Below, one piece after another: positions 50,641 to 63,200 of a DNA stretch of 64,000 nt. A program made the translations under genes and the position numbers. How positions within the stretch are numbered: position 1 is the first letter of the stretch; each line of letters opens with the position of its first letter. The DNA comes from Citrus sinensis (taxonomy: Eukaryota > Streptophyta > Magnoliopsida > Sapindales > Rutaceae): the NCBI RefSeq assembly GCF_022201045.2, contig NC_068559.1, forward strand, positions 1,984,001 through 2,048,000, read 5' to 3'. A model generated the notes under the pieces. The model was not told where the DNA came from and did not search any database. It worked only from the letters and a program-made list of their open reading frames with translations.

Positions 50641-53558
50641 GGAGTGACTCTAGAGGCAAGAGTCTGTGATCATGGAAATGAATAAAGACAAGTACAGAGG
50701 TGATATGAACAAGGGGAAAGGGAGAAAACTTTTCCTTTCTCCCTTTTTTCTTTATGTTGTTTTCCTTAAAATTGAAATAGTATTTACTTCAAAAAAGCAT
50801 AACAGATGTGAACAGATAAAGGCATGCATATGTCATAAGAAAATGATGTGAATACATGTTACAGGTGCAAAGAGTCTTACTACCTACTGGAGAGGTCTTT
50901 CCCTGAATCTCACAGCTTCACTTGGAGAAGCTTCTTGCTTTTCTCAGTTTTGCAGACCTTCTATTCAACAAGTTAATTTCTTCATTAATCAGCCAAAGCA
51001 GAGGAAGACACTAAATGTAACGAGAGTATAATAGTAAAATTTTCTAGCTTTCCACATATTTACAACAAATACGAACAAGAAAGTTAAAGCATTGTTATCT
51101 TTTTCATCTAAGCACCCAAATTCTTACTTCATATTTCAGATTATTTAGATAACTATAAATTGCATCATCCTCTTCATTACAAAATCTGAGACTGCCTTCC
51201 CAGATTTTATTTTTAAATGGCATTAATTGCAAAGACCTGTAAAATTACTCATGTTGCCTAATGCCACCGGACTTTTTAGGAAAATGACAAATGTAATTTG
51301 TCAGTAATGAACGAAATTCTCTGAACTGTTAGGGTAAGTCCAAGTCATTTCAGGCCCACGGTAACTTGGACCGAACTAAGGAGCTGATATGCATCCAACA
51401 GCACTCATATTATCTAAGTAGCCCTTAGTCTTTTATAAGCCCTTAGTCGTTTATAAGCAAATGGAAAAAACACCTGGAGGGATATTTAAGATAAGCATAA
51501 TGCAGGATGCCCTAGGTAGGCAAGAGCATACTTCAGATGAACAATTCCCGATTTCTACAGACTACAGATTAAAAGCATAGCATTACAACCTAGCAATCAG
51601 CAAAAAGTAATACAGAACTAACATGCAGGATCTTGCGAGCCGCTCTTTCATTTATACACCTCAGGTCTTATCATGGAACACTTATTCTACTAAAAGAACT
51701 CCGAGTACAGATATAACAATTCATCAGGCAGAACAAACCACCTAACTCTACCGAATGGAAGTATATGCCAAATTTAAGTCCTTCCGTTTTCACCATATTT
51801 AGAACTCTATCAAAAGCAGCCATCATTTGTTCTCATCAAGCATCACAGTTTTGAAGTTTGAAAAAGAAAAACTTTTCATTCCCCAAAACCACGGCATAAA
51901 CTTGACACTTTTACCAACCACACGAGGGAAATAGAGGTAACAACACATGTTAGGATACTGCTGAATTCCCTTGTGTGGTTAGAATTCCTCTCCTGAATGA
52001 TAAGCATAATGTACGGAAAAACTTAAAAGTTTCTCTTGTGGCTCAAACAATTGATTTGTTATCCCTAATCCAAAATCAGATATGATTTATCCTCAAATTT
52101 AGAATACATTTGATAAAAGTCAGTTCATGATGTTCCTAGCTTAGCCATTGATGCTCTTCTGATGGAATTGGGATTCAGTAATTATGAGTAGTGACCGGCA
52201 CCAGTGTGTTTTTAATATGGTTTTCGTATGTTTTGTATAAAAATAGATCCAGTATTTCCCAAACTTTTAACTCAATGTCTTGATAATTTCCTCCTGTACA
52301 TGCAACACTGCTTATGAACAAACCTTTTTAAGCATAAGATGATGGCAAGCCAATCCCCACTCCACAGAACCCCAGACTTCTTGCATCACCCCTAGAGGTT
52401 TTGCTTACTTAAGCAAACTAACACCCACAAAAACGAACCACTTTATAATTTGTATTTTTTGTGTGATGTTCTGTGTTATTTATCTTATTGCCAATTTAAA
52501 ACCACATGTAACACTTCTCTGAGGTGCTAACAATAGGAAATCTAATCCACGGAGTTTCAGTGCTTTTGCTGTTGGGATATTTTCAACGGCCTTTTATCAT
52601 TCTCCAAGTTTGGAAAATGAAAAAGGTCTTAGTATGATGGCCCAAATTCTTTAGTTTTCCAAAAAGGACCGGAATATAGCCCAAAATTTTTTTACTAATA
52701 TACATCACACACATTCACATAGATAGCAGTGTCCTGGACCTGAACATATATTCAAAATCAGATTCTAAATTTTATCTGGCAAAACTGGCAGAAATGCGAC
52801 CATATCTTGTCTCTCATGCTCAATTGTAATTATGTGGTGCAAAAAATGTCTTCATTACTAGCAATGGTATACTTTTGAAAATGAAATCCAAGTTTGATCA
52901 AACAAAAAACAACTAGATAACCTCTTTCCTTTCTTTTCTTTTTTTTTTTAATATGTTTCATCTGAAAGCAAAACAGGAAAATTTCATTCATGATTAAACT
53001 ATCTAAAAAGTTAATATCTTCAAAATTGGTTACAAAAGCTGAAGAATAATGACTCAAATTGAAGAGAGCCGAGTTACAGTCAAATAATTTGAACAGTATC
53101 TTCCAGTCATTGATGACTTAGTAAATACTGATTCAACAATCTTTTGGGGTATAATATACCAAAAAGAGAAACAGTGCCATCATCTCAATCAATACCGTAG
53201 AACAAGCAAATGTGTCATCATATTTATGTTCACTGTGAATTCTCCATTGAAAAACAGAAGATTTACCTTAATGAGTGATCCGGTTGCTTCCTACTTCTCT
53301 TCTGTTTTGCTCTCTTGCTTTGTTCAAATCCCAATTCTTTGCTGGAGTCTCTCCATTCATACAAATAAAAACACAACAACATCCTGTGAAAAGAACAAAA
53401 ATAACAAACGCTGCATATTGGTCAGTTCTAGCTGAGGTCAATGTTTCACTTTCACATTCCAAAAGAAAAAATATAACATCAAAATGAAATAAAATACAAA
53501 CCCTAAGCCCCGAACACAAACCCTCGAAAAGGAAAGAATCGCTAAAACAATCCAAAGA
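50641..53558. other. region upstream of the nucleotidyltransferase, probable leader intron
   Basis: About 2.9 kb without a convincing coding gene. If the nucleotidyltransferase transcript starts near 53550, this is its 5' UTR intron. Otherwise it is plain AT-rich spacer. Confidence 0.4.
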
Positions 53559-53711
53559 TATACAGTTGCTTCAAAAAATAGAAAAACCATGCGAGTGGTC
53601 CACCCACCCATTCACTTCTTGGGCCCACTTGTCGACGTGGCTGTTATCCAATTAACGCCCATATAAAAGCCCCGGGAAAATCATCCAACTATCCCACATA
53701 ATTTTCCCGCC
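53559..53711. promoter_or_regulatory. compact, probably bidirectional promoter
   Basis: A short GC-richer stretch lies between a leader-like minus-strand segment (gattctttccttttcgaggg near 53520-53540) and the TRM1 ATG. It contains TATAAAA on the plus strand at 53662-53668, TGGGCCCA-type site II motifs near 53620-53632, and TTTTCCCGCC (53702-53711), an E2F-like half site touching the ATG. Confidence 0.5.
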
Positions 53712-56074
53712 ATGTTAACAGTAACCGCAAAAACCCGATCTCCTTCCCCATTTCTTCACGAGCCATTACCCAAATCCCAAAACCCTAACCCCAAACCATC
53801 AATCTCTCAACAAATTCATTGCTTTAATGGAAGTTACCACAAACCCACTTACCAAACAGAAAGGGGTCTCCAGTTCGAGACCGAAGACACCTTCTTTCGC
53901 CATGAGAGCGCCACTGGGCGTGACCTAGGGGTCCTCTCGGCGGCGCTGTACAAGCAATCAAAGCAACAATTACGCGTCTTAGATGTGATGTGTGGTTGCG
54001 GAATTCGCTCTCTTCGGTACCTCGCTGAAGCAAAAGCAGATTTTGTGATGGCGAATGACGGAAACGATGCTCACAGGAGGGTTATTTTGGGTAATTTGAA
54101 GAGTATTGAGAGGGGTTCAGGGGATGAAAAAAGATGGGTTGTTACTCATTTTGATGCAAATAGAGTTTTGTCAGAGTGTTATTTAAAAAGGGAATTTTTT
54201 GATTTGATTGATATTGATTCGTTTGGGAGTGATTCAAGTTTTTTGAGGACAGTGTTTAATGCAGTGAAGCGTGATGGGCTGCTGTATTTGACGTCCACTG
54301 ATGGCTACTCTTCCGGTGGTCACCGGCCTAATAAGTAATTGAGTATTTATTTGATCGCATTCAAGATGTTTGATATTGATCCTCTTTAAATGAAGTAAAT
54401 TGGATAACTTTTAGCTCAACTGCTGTAAGTTACAAGTGATCGATAACTGAAGCTTGAATCCGTTTTGTAGCTTAGATGGGCAATTAAATTGCAGTTTTAG
54501 CATTTTGGATCCTTCATAACGAAATTAAGATTCTTTTTACAGCTCAGTTGGGAGAACTCTTTTGTCATATTGTTTCTCAGAAGTTCAGATCCAATTTTTT
54601 GCCTATGAACAGGAAAAATGTTTTATTTCACAGGTTTCTTGATTCCTACAGGTTATAGGATCCGCCAGTAGTTCTCAATTTCAAACCTGCTGTTAAGCAA
54701 CTGAAACAAAAGATATCTGGCTGAAATAGGAAACATAAATGCAATTTTTTTTTTGTTCTGATATTGTGTTTTACCTTATTGCTTGCACATTATCCTTTTC
54801 TTTCATCTTAATAATGCATATGATCTGATGTTTGTGTACTAGCTGTGGCAGAGTGATAATAGCTGTAATTTTTTGACTTTTCCTAGTTCTTTAGCTTCAT
54901 ATGGAGCATATATTCTCCCCATGCCTTATTCAAATGAGATTGGTTTGCGAATGCTCATTGGTGGGGCAGTACGGGAGGCTTCTGCACAAGGTTACCATGT
55001 CAGTCCACTTTTTTCATACTATTCATATCATGGGCCTGTTTTCAGGGTTATGCTCAGAGTGCATCGCAAAGCGTTACCAGATAATAGGTAATAGCCGGTC
55101 CCGATTTTGTTCCAGCTACTGAATCTCACTGGCAATGTTTATCAATGGCTTCACCATTCATGACAGGCATTACGGTTTCATTAGCTACTGCAACCATTGT
55201 GGGAATTCTCAAGCATATTCTTGGGAGGAACTTGGTCAAATGAGTTGCCCCTGCAGTAATACTATTGTATGACTTTATCTTAATACAATAATTTAGTCAG
55301 AGGACCCGTCCGTCTGGTGCATGCTTTGGTGTAGAGACTGTTGCTCTTCATATTGCCACTAGACTCAGTTCAATTTATAGCTGGAGGATGTTCTAATTCT
55401 GTTGGTTCTTCCAGGGTTCTAGCTCACTGGTGGTGTCAGGGCCCCTATGGACAGGCCCTCTTCATGATGCTACACACATCACAAAAATGTTAAATTTAGC
55501 TGAGAAGTGGGGATGGGTTGGTGATGGCACTGGAACTGATCTGGAAAAACTTTTATCACGGATGATAGATGAAAGTGACCCCAGATTGCCATTTGGATAC
55601 ATCAAATTGGATGAGGTCCCCGACTCGTGTTAATTTCTTTTCTTTGTTAAATAACAGTCCTATTCTTCTGTCATTTATTCTGCATTGTTGTATTAAAATT
55701 CCATGGAGTTGATCATTTTTCTAACTTCATTAGATGGCAAGCCGTGCAAAGATGAATTCTCCTTCCCTAAAGACCATGATGAGTGCCGTGCAAAAGGTAT
55801 TCTTGCAGTAGACTCTTTAAAGTGTTTATTACATTCCAAGCCTTTGAGTCATATGAAGGATTATATCTTGGGAAAGCTGTAAAAGAATTTACAGCTTCAT
55901 TCAGCATACAGCTCCATTAGGCATTTCCTTGTATGACCATGTCTAATGTGACTATTGCAGGAGGGATACGTAGCAAGTAGGTCACACATTGCTTCCAATG
56001 CAATCAAGACAAATTGTCCCATGGTGGCATGCATCAGGATCGCCAAGGAACTTCAGGGCTGCCAGAAGAATTAG
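53712..56074 (+). CDS. tRNA (guanine26-N2)-dimethyltransferase, TRM1 family
   Basis: Six exons (53712-54334, 54887-55087, 55167-55266, 55415-55615, 55734-55796, 55961-56074) give 433 residues. TRM1 enzymes use SAM to form N2,N2-dimethylguanosine at position 26 of tRNA. The SAM-binding motif I is VLDVMCGCGIRSLRYL near residues 89-104, and motif IV is LIDIDSFGS near 165-173. GPLWTGPLHD near residue 315 and the pair C283-x2-C286 / C302-x-C304 are typical of the family's zinc-binding C-terminal part. The N-terminus is rich in Ser, Pro and Lys for some 35 residues and could be an organelle transit peptide. Total length is shorter than the 500-600 residues common for nuclear TRM1, which fits a distinct plant subgroup. 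Confidence 0.92.
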
Positions 56075-58968
56075 GCTAAGTGATGTTGGTATTGAGAAGA
56101 CTGGCTGCGGAAGCCACGTCTAACTTTTCCGCAAGCAATGAGAATTTAGCGATGCAACGGCGTCTCCGTAGACGGAAGGGTTGATTGCGCATCTGCACCC
56201 AAGGGATTTACTTCTTGCCAAGTGCAAGATTTTGAACAGAATGTAGGCCACAATGAATTATGAAAAGGGTAGATAAAAATGATTTTAATTATTGACTTGG
56301 AAGAAACAGATTCCTCAGTTTCAATAAAAAAAATTATGAATTGATTTTAATGTAGTTTCAGGCGAGGTATTGTTTGACGCAATTATCACGGATTAGCTAA
56401 TGTAACATAATTATACTTAAATTAATTTTATTTAAATAAATCAATACGCATCATGGCTGAAAATATAGATTTAGGATTCTTTTTTAGCCTTTTTTTCTCA
56501 TAATCACTCTTAGTGTTCCAATTCTAGGAAAAAAATTGATTTAATTGTAAATAAAGTGAGATAAGTCTGCTTAATTTATTAGAATTACAATTCAAAAAAT
56601 TCAAGACTCAATATTGATTACTCATTTTATTAGGAGAGGCTAGGAGAGGATTCATATTTGAAAATATAAATGGTACAACATACAAGTTCCTTGTGTTTAT
56701 CCGACATGTCATCACGACAAGTCATTTAATTTTCCCTCTACGGTAAAGATTATAGAAAATGTCATCTATTTCCTAAAACCATAAACGACATGTTATATAT
56801 ATACCATATCTGATGAATTTCAAATAAGTACTTTTACCCCGAGTAAGAATTAAAGACATTTTATCTACTTCTTAAGTGACATATCGTATGCATTTGATAA
56901 ATATTTACAACATGTCATATATTAAAAGTCAAGATTTAGTCTCTTTATTTCTTTTGAATCTCAACTGACATAATATTCATCTACTAGATAGTAAATTAAA
57001 AATTTCACAAGTTTTAAAGTTCAACATAATGAGTGTTATATAATATTAGGAGTTAAGTTGGGACTCAAATATTAAAATCCCTAACTTTATTGTTCTTTTT
57101 CATATTATCAACTAAAAATATAAATATTAGAGAAATCAAATAGTTATATCTAATAATAAGTAACATAAAATTAAGAAACTCATTAAATATGTATAAATGT
57201 TTGTAATTAACTTATTTTGCAACTAATTTTTCCCGCTTGAAAACATGATAATTCCAAAGGTACCTTAAGATGGAGATTCTTAATTTCACCTTAACCTTGG
57301 TGTGACAGTAAGCTTGACTTGATGACCTTAAATGAGTAAACAACTAGAGCCTACCAAATTTAATGGAACAAATGGGAAATAACCATCTCAATATGCTGAA
57401 ATGAATTCCTATTACTACAAAATTTTATGATTCTCATCGAAATTCAAAATCCCAAAAATTCAACAACAAGTCTTAAAACTTTATAAAGTTTCTTGGCATC
57501 TTTACATGGAGGAGTGACTTTCCGTAATTGCCAATTGAGGCCTATTTTTTATAATATTTTCAAAATGCCGCTTTTTATCTTGGATAGTTAGGAGTGGACT
57601 CTGTTTATGGATAAGTAAATTCCGATGGACGGATAAGACTTAAGAGACAATGATAGATTTAAAACAAACTAAAATTCGATCAGATTATACAGGTAAATGC
57701 TTATTTATATTTTTAAAAATTTAATGAGGATTATATTTGACCCTTTTTATCTCTCTCTCAATAGCCTCAATTACTTAACGCATCATGAGTTTTAAAATAA
57801 TTTTCTATCTCTCACCATAATTTTATAATCCTAAAATATCATTTATTATAAGTTTAATCCTTTTACACACACTCCTTCAGCTTCTGGCAACTCTACATCT
57901 CCAGCAAAAGCAACAATTATGATATCCCTTTTGCAATTTTTTACAACCATGCCTAACCCAACCATCATTTCTTTTGAAGTTGAGATTGAAAGTTGAAACG
58001 TGAGTGAAAAAGAATATTGAAATTGAATTATTAATTTGGAAGAATTTCACAACACAATTAAAAAATAATTGAATAATGGAATATTGTATCTTTCCCAATC
58101 TTTCAATAACTTTGACCGTTTATTTAAAAAAAAAAATGAAAAACATATCTAGATTCAGTCACAAAAGCCAAATCTCTCTAGTCACATGTCTAGATTCAAG
58201 AACAACAAACAAAAAATTCCAAGAACTTGCTAAAACCCTTTTAGAATTCTTGATTCTGCATTTTTATGCTTGGATCGTGGCTTTTGCTTGGATTACTGAC
58301 TGATACTCCATCTAGATTTTGAGCCTGGCATAGTTAAGGAGTTTTAAAAGTGGGGTGATTGAAAAATGATAAAATTGAAAATGAAGGGAAATTTATAATT
58401 ATGGGGATTATATAGGGAATGAAAGCATTTTTTCCAAGCTAATGATGTGGTGGTTAATAAATAGGGATTCAAGTATCATCACTTAAATTTAATTACTTTT
58501 TATTATAAAAAAAAAACATGATTTCTATATAAGAGAATAATATTTAAGTCCTTTGATTTTTTTTTAAACTAGTCTCATAATTTCTATTATATGCTTTCTT
58601 TTTAATTAAGTTTTTTATTATTAAAATACATTTCGATAAAATTATTTCGTTAGCCCTTATTCGTTTTCTCTATCAATTCCTTAATTCTCATCGGTTTTTT
58701 CAAACACTTTCTTTAAATTGTAAATAAATGTTGATGTTTATTTCTCAATTTGTAAATAAACAAGTTTTCTTCATAATTTACAGATAATTCTAATTTTTTT
58801 TAGCTCTTTTCTTAATATTATTATTTTTGCATTGTTTCAAGTTTCGATAACAAAATAATTATGATAATTTTATATGTAAAACTTATAAAAAAAATGAAAT
58901 GGACTGTATGATAAAAAGTTATAAAATCTCCAACTCTAATATCCCTACAATATCTCCAACTTTAAAGG
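56075..58968. other. intergenic, AT-rich with dispersed repeat traces
   Basis: The left part is the TRM1 3' UTR. The stretch 56690-57090 has acgacatgt/gtcatt motifs and a block (ttcatctactagatagtaaa) resembling, in reverse, the 1.1-kb repeat at 36478-39620. No gene is supportable. Confidence 0.4.
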
Positions 58969-59604
58969 TTGAAATTACGATTATCGGCGACCACCAAATT
59001 TGCTGTATTAAAAATATTTGATGAATCCATTGAAAAAACTATGACATTGTTGAAAAATATCCCATATTATGGTTCTTGCTTTAGACTGAGTGCTCATCAT
59101 ATATGGGATTACCATGGGCTTGTCCATGAGCTACGGCTAATAATTTTTGCTTGTTATGGCCTTATGCTCAAGCCATATGCACTTAAATATGATATATATA
59201 GACTTTCAGATGCACTAGCATCTTCATTTAGAGAGCCAGCTGCAAGCAATTTCAGCGTTACCAGCATCTTGCTCAATTTCCCTATTCATAATATGCAAGA
59301 CCATGTACTTATAATTTCGACGATTAATTGGAGGTTCCCAGATAATTTTCTCATAATTAAAATAAAACATGCCCGATATTTTGAGCAAATGAAATTTACC
59401 AAATCCTCCCATAAAAATATCATATCCCTGCTGTATTCCAGCGTTATCTCCAACCACGGTTGTTTGGTTGAAATTACAATAGGAGACATACCTTTACCTA
59501 TGCTTATCACAATTGTTTGGCAACCACCGGTTGGCTGTATAAAACCATTTGGGGTTGGGGAAGATACCATTGTCGAAAAGGGGCAGATCTTAAATTTACG
59601 TTAA
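58969..59604 (+). other. long open frame of uncertain nature
   Basis: A 211-codon open frame in AT-rich DNA starts from TTG (an ATG follows at 59041) and ends just before the P450 gene. It is not repetitive, lacks recognisable motifs, and has overlapping long frames on the other strand. It may be a decayed transposon or gene fragment; a functional protein is doubtful. Confidence 0.2.
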
Positions 59605-59693
59605 ATGCACCTAAATGTTATCAGTGTATAGACATTGCTCTGAAATAACCTGTTCATTTTCAGAGTCCCCGAGCCAGCTGCAAAGTGATTGCC

Positions 59694-59874
59694 ATGAATA
59701 ATCTTTCAACAGAATCAACTGTTGCTGCAGCAATTTCAGCCTTAGTGATATTCCTCTCAATTTGCCTCTTGATTTCAAGAAATGGGCAAAAAAGGACAAT
59801 CAAGAAGAAGCAAGCTCAACGGGCACCGAGAGCAGGGGGAGCATGGCCTTTGGTAGGCCACCTACATCTATTAG
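59694..59874 (+). pseudogene. 5' end of a CYP82-like cytochrome P450, interrupted by retroelement
   Basis: The frame starts MNNLSTESTVAAAISALVIF, a membrane anchor for the ER. A basic linker follows, then RAPRAGGAWPLVGHLHLL, the proline-rich hinge diagnostic of P450s and closest to the CYP82 group. After residue 60 the frame runs into sequence starting tgttaagg, the terminus of the copia LTR, and ends 20 codons later. All catalytic parts (I helix, ExxR, heme Cys) are absent from the window. If they lie beyond 64000 the gene is disrupted; if not, it is a truncated copy. Confidence 0.8.
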
Positions 59875-60190
59875 TGTTAAGGAATAACAGAATGCATGCC
59901 AGCTGTCATTTTATGATTGGTCAATGTGTTTGAAGACTGTTATTTTTTTTTTTGAAAAGAAACTGAATGATATGATGTTTGGATTGTGAGAAAATAAGCA
60001 AGAAAAATGAAAAGAAACACACAATTTGTTATTATTTATTAACTGAATGAAACAAATTGATGCAGCTCTTTATATACACGAGAGACTACACCAAAACTGC
60101 TATAACAAACTGAAATGCAAAATAACAGTCTTCAAACACATTGACCAATCATAAAATGACAGCTGGCATGCATTCTGTTATTCCTTAACA
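59875..60190. repeat. 72-bp perfect inverted repeat of the LTR start
   Basis: Bases 59875-59946 (tgttaaggaataacag ... gactgttatttt) and 60119-60190 are exact reverse complements, separated by 172 bases. The right arm is the natural LTR start; the left arm is an inverted extra copy abutting the P450 exon. Confidence 0.95.
59964..60190 (-). repeat. 3' LTR of the copia element, about 227 bp
   Basis: It begins TGTTAAGG next to the polypurine tract and probably ends in CA at 59964. It contains a TATATAAAG box (60068-60076) and an AATAAA signal. The right end is inferred from the short match atcattc with the last bases of the window next to the primer binding site. If the inverted arm belongs to the LTR, the LTR is 316 bp instead. 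Confidence 0.65.
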
Positions 60191-60202
60191 TCCCTCCACA
60201 AG
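60191..60202 (-). promoter_or_regulatory. polypurine tract of copia element
   Basis: CTTGTGGAGGGA on the minus strand, directly between the gag-pol stop and the LTR start. It primes plus-strand DNA synthesis. Confidence 0.8.
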
Positions 60203-60203
60203 C

Positions 60204-63200
60204 TCAACTTGGGGAACTAAGATTGAGCTTGGAACATAAGTAATGAAAAGGTTTATGAGCCAAGGCTTTAGTAAGAATGTCTGCTGTATTATCTGAACTG
60301 GGAATGTAGCTGACTTGAAGACTCTGATTTGCAACTTTTTCTCTCAAAAAATGAACATCCAGCTCAATGTGTTTAGTTCGAGCATGAAACTTAGGATTGC
60401 TAGTTAATGCAGCTGCACTCTGATTATCACACCAGATTACTGGATTTGAGATGAGTGAAACACTAAGCTCAGTTAACAGAGATTTGATCCACAAAACCTC
60501 AGAGGCTGCTAGAGCTAGAGCTCTATATTCAGACTCTGTACTTGACCTGGATACCACAGCTTGTTTCTTGGAACACCAGGAAACCAGGTTTGAACCTAAG
60601 AAAACACAGTAGCCAGCAATGGACCTCCTATCATCCTTGTCACTTGCCCAGTCAGCATCACTGAAGCAATCAAGACTTTGAACTCCATGACTATAGAACT
60701 GTAAACCAAGATGTAAAGTACCTTTAAGATACCTGAGAATTCGTTTACAAGCTTGCCAATGATTCACTGTTGGAGCAGCTAGGAACTGACTCAACTTATT
60801 AACAGAGAAAGCTATTTCAGGTCTGGTTAATGTGGCATATTGCAATGCACCAATAGTGCTTCGATACAGAGTAGCATTAGCAAACAACTCACTATCAGAT
60901 TTAGTAAGAGATGTACCAGCAGCCATAGGAGTAGAGCAGGGGGTACAATCCTGCAAGTTGACTTTATGAAGAAGATCAACTATATATTTGGATTGAGAGA
61001 GATGCAGACCTGAGCTGTTTTTGACAACTTGTATACCCAGAAAATAATTCAACTCCCCAAGATCCTTAAGGGCAAAAGTTGATTGAAGATTAGAGATGAC
61101 CTGCTGAATCAAACATGTGCTAGACCCTGTTACAATTATATCATCCACATATACTAGGACAAGCAGAAGATGACCCTGAACCCTTTTGAAGAATAAAGAA
61201 GTATCAGATTTAGAGTTTCGAAAACCCCACTGAGCTGTTAACACCTGCTTCAGCTTGTCAAACCAGGCTCTTGGAGCCTGCTTAAGACCATAAAGAGCCT
61301 TCTGTAACTTGCAAATGTGATGGGGTCTGGACTGATCAACAAAACCAGCAGGCTGTTCCATGTAAACCTCTTCAGTAAGATGACCATTAAGAAAGGCATT
61401 GTTGATGTCAACCTGTCTTAAAGTCCAGTGATTCAAAACTGCCAAACTCAAGATGACTTTAACAGTTGAAGCTTTGACTACAGGACTAAAGATTTCATTG
61501 AAATCAATGCCTTGAGTTTGATGAAAACTCTTAGCAACCAGACGAGCTTTGTATCTGGAAATGCTGCCATCAGGGTTGTATTTGATCCTATAAACCCACT
61601 TACTGCCAATGACCTTGACTGGAAATGAAGGTTGAACCAATGTCCAGGTTTTGTTATCCATCAATGCTTGATATTCCAATTTCATGGCTTGAAGCCATTT
61701 GAGATCAGCCAATGCTTCTGATATTGAATATGGTTCATGTGGTGATGATGAGGATGTTGTAAGAAATGTTGTTTTAGGTTTAAAAATGCCTGCTTTGGAT
61801 CTGGTGACCATTGGATGTCCTTGAATAAGTGGAGAAGGTAGAGATAAATGATGATTTGGAGTTGAGGGAGTTGTCTGAGATTGAGTGTTTAGTTCAGGTG
61901 AGGATAAAGAAGATGAAGGTGAGAGTAGATCAGCTGCTGGAGAAGATTGTAAAGCAGAACCATCAAGTTGAAATGTAGACTGTGATAGTGTGAAAGTAAC
62001 TTGTGGTTTTACAGAATGTGAAGACAAGGATGAGCTGGAATGATCAGCGGAAGAAAAATCAACACCAGACTCAAAAGGAAAAGTTGTTTCATAAAAAACA
62101 ACATGATTGCTTATGTAAATTCTTCCTGAGGAATGAAGACAAACATACCCTTTATGATGGGAGCTATAACCAAGGAATATGCATCTCTGACTTCTAAAAG
62201 CAAATTTGTGATGATTATAAGGTCTTAGATACGGATAGCAAGAACATCCAAAGACCTTCATGACTGTATAATTTGGTATTTTGTGAAAGAGCATTTCAAA
62301 AGGAGATTTGTTATTTAAAACAGGTGTGGGAAGTCTATTAATGAGATAAACAACAGTATGGAAAGCATTCCACCAAAATTTCAAAGGAAGGTGAGCTTGA
62401 GCTAAAAGGGTTAATCCAGTTTCTACAATATGCCTATGTTTTCTTTCCACCTTGCCATTTTGATGATGGATATATGGACAAGGATGGCGAAATTGAATAC
62501 CCTGAGAAGCAAGATAGGGAACAAAGGATCTGAACTCACCCCCCCAATCTGTTTGAAGGCACTTAATTTTCTTTTCAAGACTGTTTTCAATCATATTTTT
62601 GAAGTTTGTGAATACTGATAAGGTGTTTGATTTGGCTGTGAGAGGAAATATCCATGTAAACCTAGTGTAGTCATCTATGATTGATAGGTAGTAATGGTAG
62701 CCTTGAGAAGATGAAATAGGGGCTGGTCCCCAGAGATCAGCATGAAGAAGTTCTAGTGGTTGTGTTGTTGAAGTTTCTATGGAAGGAAAATGTTGCATAT
62801 GACATTTCCCGAACTGACATGCATCACAGAATTGAGGTTTGATTGTTTTATCAATTGGAAAGTTTGAATTCAGTCTTTTCATAATTTGATGCAAAGCATG
62901 GACAGTAGGATGTCCCATTCTTTTGTGCAGAATATTGCAATCAACACTCTTTGAGTTAGAAACAGCAGAAGTCATAAATGCAGTTTTATTGAATTGAAAG
63001 TCATTTACAGGTACTTGAAGTTGAGACAAAGTGTTTGAAGAATCAAACTGAGCAAACATTGACACTGCATTTATTTTTGAAACTGAGACAGACTTAGACA
63101 AACTGGACACAGGAACTGGAAACTTTGAACTATCACAGACTGCAGAAAGATTTTCAACTTGATAAAGTCCTCCTGTAAAACCTCCAAAATTTCCACTAGA

